Assembly (NCBI GenBank): GCA_964576215.1
Contig: CAZNVM010000045.1
Coordinates: 1-6,678, forward strand
Length of the DNA: 6,678 nt
Direction of reading: 5' to 3'
DNA from: JAVBSX01 sp964576215
GTDB taxonomy: Bacteria; Planctomycetota; Planctomycetia; Pirellulales; Thermoguttaceae
Each line of letters begins with the position of its first letter. Position 1 is the first letter of the stretch. A model generated the notes under the pieces. The model was not told the DNA's origin, searched no databases, and worked only from the letters and a program-made list of their open reading frames with translations. Made by a program: the position numbers and the translations under genes. Positions 1-6,207 of the stretch are shown in pieces.

Positions 1-1
1 C

Positions 2-3000
2 CAAGTAACGGTCGATGTCATGTACGGCACCCCCACGTTCGTCTCCTACGGCACGATTTTATATCAAACGTCAACGCAGTTCGATACCAAAGGGCGGGTA
101 GAAAGCACAACCGACGCCTATGGCAACGTCACCCGGTACGATTACGATAAACTCGACCGACAGATTGCGGTCAACCAGGAAACGCTCGGTCTTCGCTCGG
201 AAACGGTCTACAACACAAAGGGACAGGTCGAAAAAACGATCTCGAATATCAAGATCAAGTCCGACAAGACGTTCGATTACAGCGAAGCGATTGTCTCCGT
301 CAACACCTACAATATGCACGGCCAGGTCGTCAAGACCGTGACCGACGGGCGAATCGTCGAATATGAGTACGATAATCTCGGACGGCAGACGGCGATGATC
401 GACCATCCGACAGACAACGGTGTACGCCATCGAACCGAAACGGTCTACGACGCTCTGGGCCGGGTCGCTCTTTCCCGCACCAACGTCAAGCAGTTTACCA
501 ATGGCACCATTGATCGAACAAATGCCCAGGAACAGCAGTATGTCTACGACGCGCATGGCAACGTCGTCAAAACGATCTTTGCCGACGGCACCACGATTTC
601 GGCAGCCTACAACGATCAGGGCCAAAAAGTTTCCGAAACGAACCAGCTTGGCCAGACACGGCATTTCGAGTACGACGTCAAAGGTCGGCTTATCGCGGTC
701 GTTCTCCCTGCCGTCATCGATCCGGCGACCGGCCAGATGGCCAGCCCACGCTACGAGTACGGGTACGACGAATACGGACGCCAAATATTGCTGCGCGATC
801 CCAACGGACATGAAACCCGGTTCACATACGACGCTTTCGGGAATCAGGCGACCCGAACACTTCCGCTCGGCTTCGGTGCCGATGGTGTCGAAGGCACGGC
901 GGACGACGCCATTTTGCCGGAAGGCGATTTTACGGAAAAGAGTTACTACGACGACAGTGGCCGTCTCTGGATGCAAGTTTCGTTCGAAGGCGTTATAACA
1001 ACCTTCACCTACGACACTCGCGGCAGACTTTACCAAAAATTCTTCTGGCAAGACCTGACAAGCTACGCCCAGAACTCGCCGCTACAAACTTGGACATACA
1101 CCTATGACGTCCAAGGCCGTGTTACGAAAATCGACCAGAATGGTCGCATCACGGAAACGACCTACGATTTACTGGGCCGCACCACGTCGATCAAGACGGC
1201 TGAAGGAAAAGTTTCATATCAGTACGATAAATATGGTCGTCAAATCCGTGTCTTCAGCGACAAGGGTGACGATGTTAGCTACACGTATGACATTTTTGGG
1301 CGGCTTGTAACTGTTACCGATGCGACGACGGGCAGTGTCACAACCTACGAATACGATCTGGTCGGCACGCTTTCTCGGACGACAACTGACACCGGTCAGG
1401 TGCTGCTTGTTACGCAATATCAGTACGACAATATGAATCGGCTGATTAAGCTGACGAATTTCAGGGACGACAATGCCAATAGCGTCATGGACTCCGGCGA
1501 AGGAATTTCGCAGTTTAATTACCTGCTCGACGCCCAAGGCCGCAAGATTCAAGCCAATGAAAAGTTCTGGATCGACAGTCAAGTCAAACAAAACAAGATC
1601 GACTGGACCTACGATGGGGCCGGCCGCCTTGTTCGTGAAAAGTTCGATCACTTCGACGACGCATTCGACCAGGCTCTGGAGTTTGCGTATGATCTGGTGG
1701 GCAACCGTTTGAGCCAAAAAGTCGATAAAGGCAACGATGGTATCATCGATCAGGTGTTCGCGTACCATTATGACGCCAACGACCGGTTGCTCGAAGAATT
1801 TTTCGACGGCCAGAATGATGGGACGTTCGAGAAAATCACGAACTATGGTTACGACCACACCCAACAAACTTCGAAATCGGTTTCGGAAAATGGAACACTT
1901 GTTTCTGACACCACGTTCGAGTACGATCTTCAAGGCCGAATGGCCGTTGTAACCGTCGTGTCGTATGATGAGTTCGAGACAGTGATCCGACAAGAGCGGA
2001 CAACTTACAAATACGGTGCCGATGGCATTCGTGTCTCCGCGTTGCATGAAATTGACGCCGACGGAGATGGCGTGTATGAATCGAAAAAACTCACCGAGTA
2101 TTTGAACGACTCGAAGAGTCTCACCGGTTACTCGCAGGTGTTAAGACAGACCGATTATGACGAGAGTGGCGCGGTCACACAGAGCATAACATACATTATC
2201 GGACTCCAACGCATTAAGCAAATTGTAACGGATAATCAGGGTGTCACGCAGGAATATTACTTTACCTTTGACGGCCACGGAAGCACGCGGGTTTTGGCCG
2301 ATTGTATCGGTGCTGCCGTCCAGTTGTACTCCTTCGATGCCTACGGAAACGCACTTGGTTTCGTCATGGCGAATGCGCTTACCGAATTCTTGTACAGCGG
2401 TGAACAGTTTGACTCGAAAATCGGGCAACAATATCTACGGGCGAGGTACTACGATCCGGCTACTGGTCGTTTCAATCGACTTGATCCGTTCTTTGGGAAT
2501 CTGAGCAATCCGCAGAGCCTGCACAATTATCTTTACTGCCATGCAGACCCGGTGAATGGAATTGATCCGACCGGGGAATTTCTTGTTGCCATGATCTCAT
2601 CGTTTGGGATAAGCGGCAACATCAGAGGCATGAACACTGGAGCTGCTACCGGTACATGCAATCTATTTTTCAACATTGTCCGTCCGATATTACAACTGCC
2701 AGTTGTTGTAATGCAGGCTTACGAAGAGATAACAACGAGCTTGATTCAATTTCGTCAAGCCCTGTCTGAACATTTTAGTCGCTTCACAATCAATGCACTT
2801 GGACCACAAACAAGGATTAAGAAAACGCTTTCAGATAGAGCGGATATCGTAATAGCGCATGGTTTACGTCCAGATTATGGTTTTGATCCAGAATCTGATC
2901 CGATACATACTTGGGGGGTGAGTGGAGCAATCTCTGTATCATTGACACTAAAAATGCCTTGGCTGCTTAATTATATTCCAATTGCGGGAAAATATATTCA

Positions 3001-3388
3001 GCAGGCAAATACAACATTGGGTGCCACAGGATATATCTTGCCCGTTTTTAATTATACTTTCACTTTTCTCAAGGGAGAGATAAATACGAAAACCACCAAT
3101 TTTTGGGATTCCATCACTGTATTGGAGGGTGCCGCTCGCATGGCCATGAGAGGTTCTCTCAATTTTGGATCAGCAACTTACTTTGCTGAAATTGGAGGTT
3201 CAACCAAGCATGGTATGGTATCATTTTCCAGTGCATTCTATTCACTTTTCAGTCAGTTTGGCATAACAGGAAGGCTTGTGAGAGATGTTACAAAATCTGG
3301 TAACTTGCCACAGGATCAGAGCGTCGTCAATAGATTGACTATATTCCAATTCAAATGGGGAGGCTCTGCCGATCAATCCGAAATGTAG
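2..3388 (+). CDS. RHS/YD-repeat protein with variable C-terminal domain (5'-partial)
   Basis: The reading frame is open from base 2, so the true start lies upstream; the ATG at 20 is internal and is used here only for numbering. About 25 YD repeats of the form YxYDxxGRxxx follow one another (for example VEYEYDNLGRQ, TTFTYDTRGRL, WTYTYDVQGRV). The RHS-core end is clear: FDGHGSTR, YLRARYYDPATGRF, LHNYLYCHADPVNG, and DPTGEF at about residues 849-854. In this family the repeats build a hollow beta shell that encloses a C-terminal effector, and the conserved DPxG end is where the tip is cut off. Four acidic calcium-loop-like insertions occur near residues 483, 569, 596 and 679. From about residue 855 to 1122 the sequence is unrelated to the core and AT-richer, as expected for an exchangeable toxin tip. 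No secretion signal can be judged because the N-terminus is missing. Family assignment is firm; toxin activity is inferred. Confidence 0.95.
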   Translation, partial: QVTVDVMYGTPTFVSYGTILYQTSTQFDTKGRVESTTDAYGNVTRYDYDKLDRQIAVNQETLGLRSETVYNTKGQVEKTISNIKIKSDKTFDYSEAIVSVNTYNMHGQVVKTVTDGRIVEYEYDNLGRQTAMIDHPTDNGVRHRTETVYDALGRVALSRTNVKQFTNGTIDRTNAQEQQYVYDAHGNVVKTIFADGTTISAAYNDQGQKVSETNQLGQTRHFEYDVKGRLIAVVLPAVIDPATGQMASPRYEYGYDEYGRQILLRDPNGHETRFTYDAFGNQATRTLPLGFGADGVEGTADDAILPEGDFTEKSYYDDSGRLWMQVSFEGVITTFTYDTRGRLYQKFFWQDLTSYAQNSPLQTWTYTYDVQGRVTKIDQNGRITETTYDLLGRTTSIKTAEGKVSYQYDKYGRQIRVFSDKGDDVSYTYDIFGRLVTVTDATTGSVTTYEYDLVGTLSRTTTDTGQVLLVTQYQYDNMNRLIKLTNFRDDNANSVMDSGEGISQFNYLLDAQGRKIQANEKFWIDSQVKQNKIDWTYDGAGRLVREKFDHFDDAFDQALEFAYDLVGNRLSQKVDKGNDGIIDQVFAYHYDANDRLLEEFFDGQNDGTFEKITNYGYDHTQQTSKSVSENGTLVSDTTFEYDLQGRMAVVTVVSYDEFETVIRQERTTYKYGADGIRVSALHEIDADGDGVYESKKLTEYLNDSKSLTGYSQVLRQTDYDESGAVTQSITYIIGLQRIKQIVTDNQGVTQEYYFTFDGHGSTRVLADCIGAAVQLYSFDAYGNALGFVMANALTEFLYSGEQFDSKIGQQYLRARYYDPATGRFNRLDPFFGNLSNPQSLHNYLYCHADPVNGIDPTGEFLVAMISSFGISGNIRGMNTGAATGTCNLFFNIVRPILQLPVVVMQAYEEITTSLIQFRQALSEHFSRFTINALGPQTRIKKTLSDRADIVIAHGLRPDYGFDPESDPIHTWGVSGAISVSLTLKMPWLLNYIPIAGKYIQQANTTLGATGYILPVFNYTFTFLKGEINTKTTNFWDSITVLEGAARMAMRGSLNFGSATYFAEIGGSTKHGMVSFSSAFYSLFSQFGITGRLVRDVTKSGNLPQDQSVVNRLTIFQFKWGGSADQSEM
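2582..3385 (+). other. Variable C-terminal (candidate toxin) domain of the RHS protein
   Basis: These 268 codons follow the DPTGEF end of the RHS core. I recognise no nuclease, deaminase, ADP-ribosyltransferase or protease motif. The first part (about residues 855-915) is hydrophobic and probably helical, including the run NIVRPILQLPVVVMQAYEEI. A polar middle contains HGLRPDYGFDPESDPIHTWG. The rest alternates hydrophobic and polar residues with many glycines and serines (GAISVSLTLKMPW, GATGYILPVFNYTFTF, RGSLNFGSATYFAEIGG), which suggests amphipathic beta strands. Base composition drops: row 421-480 in the repeat region has 38 G/C of 60, while row 2941-3000 has 19 of 60. A membrane-acting or pore-forming tip is possible, but so is a degraded or purely structural domain. 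Confidence 0.6.
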
Positions 3389-3416
3389 AAAGTCTCCTCG
3401 GCTTTCTATGTTTTGA
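3386..3416 (+). terminator. Weak stem-loop overlapping the RHS stop codon
   Basis: The 7-bp arms TAGAAAG (3386-3392) and CTTTCTA (3402-3408) are perfect complements around a 9-base loop, and TGTTTTGATT follows. The left arm begins with the TAG stop codon itself. The stem is AT-rich and the T-run is interrupted, so it may only attenuate transcription into the downstream gene rather than end it. Confidence 0.35.
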
Positions 3417-3464
3417 TTCGGCCTTAACTTTTTTTAGTAAACCAACAACAGAATTCGAAAATAT

Positions 3465-4106
3465 ATGGGTGCCAACGATTTTCTTTGGAATCCTCCTGAT
3501 GAGAAATGTCATTTTTTACGTTTGCGAACGAATGAACTTTCATTCAAGAATTTTTGGCAATGGAGAAGGTGGTGGGAAGTTTTAACGAAAGAACGTCACC
3601 AACAAATTGTTGTAAGATCGGACAACAAGTCCGTATTGGAGTGTATTGTTTACGGTACAAGAGAATGCTTGATTACGGCTACAGATTTAAAGATTAAAGG
3701 AATCCCCCAAGCACCATCTTGGTCCAATTTAGTTTCCTGCAAGTTTGTCAACGATAAAGGTGATGCAGTAGCACAAACTCACACGATGCAAAAAACTGTT
3801 CCCAATTATTTCAATAATGTTCAGAGTGTTGGTATGTTTGAATTAACTTTATTTGATGGCACACAGTATATCGTTCGAGAAAATAATCATCACAGCCTTA
3901 CTGGAATCGATAGTCCCTACCCATGGGTTACAATTGCTGACCATTCAGGAAACGATTTCATTGGTGCGAGATATTGTAAGGTTGCGTTGGGAATGTTAGA
4001 TGATTTGATTTTTGTTTCAGACAATCAGCAAAGTAATTTGTACTTATTACTAGGAATAGCCGCATACTATGCTTGTGAAGCTGGATTATATCGGCAAGCA
4101 ACTTAA
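3465..4106 (+). CDS. Unrecognised 213-aa protein, candidate immunity partner of the RHS tip
   Basis: I do not recognise the family. The start is the first ATG of the frame after the RHS stop, with a 76-bp gap; no Shine-Dalgarno sequence precedes it. The protein opens with an aromatic, basic stretch (NFWQWRRWWEVL in the variant FKNFWQWRRWWEVL, about residues 27-40). It continues with alternating strands (QQIVVRSDNKSVLECIVYG, GMFELTLFDGTQYIVREN) that suggest a beta-rich, possibly tubby/LURP-like barrel, although I cannot confirm that. Near the C-terminus is a hydrophobic segment, LYLLLGIAAYYACEAG. There is no signal peptide. It shares the low GC content of the RHS tip rather than that of the repeat shell. 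Same strand, immediate 3' position and matching composition fit the toxin-then-immunity order of polymorphic toxin loci. A weak promoter-like pair (TTGATT 3413-3418, TAGTAA 3435-3440) could allow separate expression. Coding status is well supported; the immunity role is positional inference. Confidence 0.75.
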   Translation: MGANDFLWNPPDEKCHFLRLRTNELSFKNFWQWRRWWEVLTKERHQQIVVRSDNKSVLECIVYGTRECLITATDLKIKGIPQAPSWSNLVSCKFVNDKGDAVAQTHTMQKTVPNYFNNVQSVGMFELTLFDGTQYIVRENNHHSLTGIDSPYPWVTIADHSGNDFIGARYCKVALGMLDDLIFVSDNQQSNLYLLLGIAAYYACEAGLYRQAT

Positions 4107-4116
4107 TGTCTGGTGT

Positions 4117-4183
4117 GTGTGCCTGTTCAGACCATTTCACCTGGCCAAAAACCGTCGGTTTCGGCCCCGGATTTCGGAGAAAA
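4117..4183 (+). repeat. 67-bp direct repeat, copy 1
   Basis: Identical base for base to 4499-4565. It contains an inner dyad, AAACCG-T-CGGTTT (4149-4161), bracketed by GGCC on both sides (4143-4146 and 4163-4166), so it can form a short hairpin or bind a symmetric protein. It starts 11 bases after the stop codon of the 213-aa gene. No run of T follows the hairpin, so it is not an obvious terminator. Confidence 0.95.
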
Positions 4184-4200
4184 TTCGGGTAACGAAACAC

Positions 4201-4229
4201 TTGACAAGTCCGAGCAAAACGAGTAGAAT
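4201..4229 (+). promoter_or_regulatory. Near-consensus sigma-70-type promoter
   Basis: A perfect -35 TTGACA (4201-4206) is separated by 17 bases from TAGAAT (4224-4229), one mismatch from the consensus -10. Transcription would start near 4236 and read rightward into a small hairpin and the intron-like segment. No protein gene is convincingly placed downstream on this strand, so the transcript would be non-coding or a leftover of a lost gene. Confidence 0.65.
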
Positions 4230-4242
4230 ATGGGGCAATAAT

Positions 4243-4260
4243 GACGCCGTATAATGCGTC
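4243..4260 (+). other. Small hairpin just after the promoter
   Basis: GACGC (4243-4247) and GCGTC (4256-4260) form a perfect 5-bp stem with an 8-base loop. It lies about 7 bases after the expected transcription start and 20 bases before the GTGCG start of the intron-like segment. It could be part of the insertion target or a 5' leader structure. The stem is short, so chance is possible. Confidence 0.3.
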
Positions 4261-4279
4261 TTGATATTTGACAATTAGG

Positions 4280-4498
4280 GTGCGGCAAGATTAAGCCCGC
4301 AGAGAGGAGTAGAGTCATGTAAAAGTCAACATGTTAAAACCTTTCACGAGAACCTTGCAGGTCGAGCCTGCGCGGTAAGGTCTGACCAACCGCCGGAAGC
4401 GAGTTTTGCGTGGGGATGAGTAATCATCACTGCGAAGCGTAAACAGCCAGTCCGAATGCCTTGCTATTGAGCTTCGAAATCCAAATTCGACCGTTGGG
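4280..4498 (+). mobile_element. Structured RNA segment, probable 5' remnant of a group II intron (domain I)
   Basis: The segment begins GTGCGGC, matching the GUGYG start of bacterial group II introns. Helices follow in close order: TGCGGC (4281-4286) with GCCCGCA (4295-4301, one bulge); CATGT (4316-4320) with ACATG (4329-4333); ACCTT and GCAGG (4352-4361) with CCTGC (4367-4371) and AAGGT (4377-4381); alternatively GCGGT (4372-4376) with ACCGC (4389-4393) enclosing GGT/ACC; and GATGA-GTAA-TCATC (4415-4428), a stem capped by a GNRA tetraloop. The motif GCGAAGCGTAAACAGCC (4432-4448) and the later TATTGAGCTTCGAAA resemble domain I of bacterial group II introns as I remember them. There is no intron-encoded reverse transcriptase and no domain V, so this is a 5' fragment cut off where repeat copy 2 begins. 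The structure is seen directly; the intron identity is recognition without a covariance search. It could instead be an unrelated structured RNA. Confidence 0.5.
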
Positions 4499-4565
4499 GT
4501 GTGCCTGTTCAGACCATTTCACCTGGCCAAAAACCGTCGGTTTCGGCCCCGGATTTCGGAGAAAA
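4499..4565 (+). repeat. 67-bp direct repeat, copy 2
   Basis: A perfect match to 4117-4183 at an offset of 382 bp, with the same dyad (4531-4543) and GGCC brackets (4525-4528, 4545-4548). Similarity continues weakly past the core: both copies are followed within about 60 bases by ACAAGTC and then a GA-CAAAA-CGA-AGAA-AT pattern. A longer ancestral unit is therefore likely, with the 67 bp as its best-preserved part. Confidence 0.95.
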
Positions 4566-4566
4566 G

Positions 4567-4593
4567 TCAAAATGACACCAACAAGTCATTTGA
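4567..4593. other. Inverted repeat downstream of the transposase gene
   Basis: TCAAAATGAC (4567-4576) and GTCATTTGA (4585-4593) pair over 9 bp with one bulged A and an 8-base loop. It lies directly after repeat copy 2 and about 90 bases beyond the stop of the leftward transposase gene. On the minus strand it is followed by CTTTTC, so it may weakly terminate transposase transcription. It might also be part of an element end. Confidence 0.35.
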
Positions 4594-4683
4594 CGAAATC
4601 GACAAAATCGAACAGAAATCATGAAGAATGTGACGTCAGCGCGTACCACAAGCGTCCGATATTTGAAAATCAGCAAGAAAAAG

Positions 4684-6072
4684 TCAAACTTTCTCGATTT
4701 TTATGACAGGAAGCAACCTGTTCCCATTGACAAAATCGACGACAAGTTTCACCTTGACACCAGCCTTGCCGCGAATGCACATTCGTGGTGCCGCGCAAGG
4801 AGTTGAATGTTTCGCATATTTTCGCGGCTCAATTCGCGGCAGAGTGTTTGCGGCCCGACGATTATAGTAGACCTCGTTCGGCGTTCGACCAAAATGTCGG
4901 GTATGCGGACGATGCTCGTTGTACCACGAAACGTAGGACCGCATTTCGTTTTCCATGTCATTCTGCGAAAGCGGAACGACGATGCGATTCAAGTATTCGT
5001 ACTTGAGCGACTTGATGATACGCTCGGTCACCGCAATACTTCCATGTTTGCCGACGGCACCATATCGGTTTTTGACGCTATTGTTGTTACACCAACTTCG
5101 GAAATCGCAGGAATCGAATTGGACGCCCTGGTCCGACACGAAATATTTTGGCTTGATACCATTTTCGGTACAGATACGGTCCATTGCTCGACAAATATCC
5201 TCGGTTGTCGGTTGAGTTTTGAAAATCGCAAAGCCCATAATCCGCCGGGAATAATGGTCGACGACCACATAAACCCACCAACAGTACGGAAATAGTTGTG
5301 GCACCGCGAACGGAATCCACGGACACCAGAGGCCATTGGTAGTCGACACTTCGGTCAGATCGCCTGACCAGACGTGATTGATATACCATGCTTGGACCTC
5401 GTGGTTGCCGGATTTTTCGGATTCATCTGATGGTAAAGCGTCAGGAGGAATTTCGATTGTTGTAGGATCAATCGGCAGCTCGTCAATACAACGCTTGACG
5501 GTTGATGCCGAAAGATGCAAACCTGCACGAGCGAGAATGTCGGCGATTTTGAAGCGGCCCAGCATTGGGCAACACACCTTCAATTGTTGAACGATAAACC
5601 GTACAAAATCAGGATACCGCGTCGGTTTCTCGGCAATCTGAACGATGGTGTCATCCCTATCCTTGCCTTGAATCCAATTGCGAATCGTTTGAAGCGTGAC
5701 TTGAAACCTTTTGGCAATTTGCGTGTTGGTCAAACCTCGCGTCGCTTGGACTACCAGAATTTCGAGCCGTTCGTGAGGCAAATAGTGAGGTCGCTTTTTC
5801 GGTTCCAAACGAGCAAACCGAGCGTCCTTGATATTGATTTCGAGTTGAAGCAGAGCGATTTCGGATTTCAATCGGTCATTTTCGGCCCGTAAACGGAGCC
5901 CGTCACACTCAGGACCATCTGGCCAGATGTAAGCGTTCAGTAGAGCAATTCTCGCCAATGAGATAACGTGGAGGACTGCGTGAAGCGTCAATTCGCTCCA
6001 ACCTTTGGGAAGCGGGATTTCAGGCAAGTCGCCGGGTTCGAGACGAATTTCAGGATCGGAAAGGACGCTCAT
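4684..6072 (-). CDS. DD35E integrase-core transposase with N-terminal HTH
   Basis: Cuts and joins the DNA of an insertion element. Numbering is from the ATG at 6072 (462 aa); a TTG at 6084 would add four residues. No ribosome-binding site decides between them, and I prefer the ATG. Residues about 64-90 form a leucine-rich coiled coil (ENDRLKSEIALLQLEI). Residues about 99-136 form a helix-turn-helix (HERLEILVV, then LTNTQIAKRFQVTLQTIRNW). A second helical DNA-binding region follows near 157-200. The retroviral-type integrase core (rve) carries all three catalytic acids: D238 (WSGDLTEV), D314 (FVSDQGVQF) and E350 (AVTERIIKSLKYEY), with exactly 35 residues between the last two. WYNEHRPH (383-390) is the usual post-core motif. 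It is longer than a typical IS3 OrfB because HTH and core are in one frame. No frameshift or internal stop is present, so it may be active. The exact IS family is not assigned. Confidence 0.93.
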   Translation of the reverse strand: MSVLSDPEIRLEPGDLPEIPLPKGWSELTLHAVLHVISLARIALLNAYIWPDGPECDGLRLRAENDRLKSEIALLQLEINIKDARFARLEPKKRPHYLPHERLEILVVQATRGLTNTQIAKRFQVTLQTIRNWIQGKDRDDTIVQIAEKPTRYPDFVRFIVQQLKVCCPMLGRFKIADILARAGLHLSASTVKRCIDELPIDPTTIEIPPDALPSDESEKSGNHEVQAWYINHVWSGDLTEVSTTNGLWCPWIPFAVPQLFPYCWWVYVVVDHYSRRIMGFAIFKTQPTTEDICRAMDRICTENGIKPKYFVSDQGVQFDSCDFRSWCNNNSVKNRYGAVGKHGSIAVTERIIKSLKYEYLNRIVVPLSQNDMENEMRSYVSWYNEHRPHTRHFGRTPNEVYYNRRAANTLPRIEPRKYAKHSTPCAAPRMCIRGKAGVKVKLVVDFVNGNRLLPVIKIEKV

Positions 6073-6084
6073 GGAAAACGGCAA
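4684..6084 (-). mobile_element. Insertion element, minimum extent (gene body only)
   Basis: The transposase gene implies an insertion element, but I could not find convincing terminal inverted repeats or a target duplication in the flanks 4566-4683 and 6085-6207. The element must end somewhere in or near these flanks. The coordinates cover only the gene body and are a lower bound. Confidence 0.45.
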
Positions 6085-6168
6085 ATAGGGTGAGGTTGGC
6101 TCCGTCCAAAAGTGAAATCCTGACCAAAATTATCGCCGAAAAATCGTTAAATTGCAAGAAACGGTATC

Positions 6169-6197
6169 TTGTTTTTCATGAGATTTTGGAGTAGAAT
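6169..6197 (+). promoter_or_regulatory. Promoter of the Rpn-family gene
   Basis: TTGTTT (6169-6174) and TAGAAT (6192-6197) are separated by 17 bases, ending 10 bases before the ATG. Transcription would begin almost at the start codon, giving a leaderless or near-leaderless message, which fits the missing ribosome-binding site. The same -10 context, GAGTAGAATAT, occurs at 4221-4231. Confidence 0.5.
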
Positions 6198-6207
6198 ATC
6201 CTTAATC

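Noticed and set aside
71..1051. Long minus-strand open frame opposite the RHS gene
   Set aside because: It is antisense to strong YD repeats; the codon bias of the repeats keeps the opposite strand free of stops. The translation has no recognisable domain.
1214..2047. Second long minus-strand open frame opposite the RHS gene
   Set aside because: Same cause as the first: a shadow of the repeat region, with no family resemblance.
2913..2918. Run of six G in the RHS tip as a phase-variation tract
   Set aside because: Six G is short for slipped-strand switching, and it is in frame with no sign of alternative reading frames.
3355..3585. Plus-strand frame bridging the RHS end and the 213-aa gene
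   Set aside because: It overlaps two better-supported genes in other frames and has no independent coding signal.
4117..4565. CRISPR array
   Set aside because: There are only two repeat copies, each 67 bp and 382 bp apart. The sequence between them is a structured segment, not spacers.
4069..4706. Short plus-strand frames running through the 67-bp repeats (4069-4254 and 4461-4706)
   Set aside because: The identical repeat is read in different frames in the two cases, so protein conservation cannot explain it. The sequence behaves as structured non-coding DNA.
4807..5295. Plus-strand frame of 162 codons inside the transposase region
   Set aside because: It is antisense to the catalytic core of the transposase, whose motifs leave no doubt about the coding strand.
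4616..6184. Possible terminal inverted repeats of the transposase element (4616-4629 against 6170-6184)
   Set aside because: Only about 11 to 12 imperfect positions match, with a gap. In AT-rich flanks this is within chance, and no target duplication is visible.
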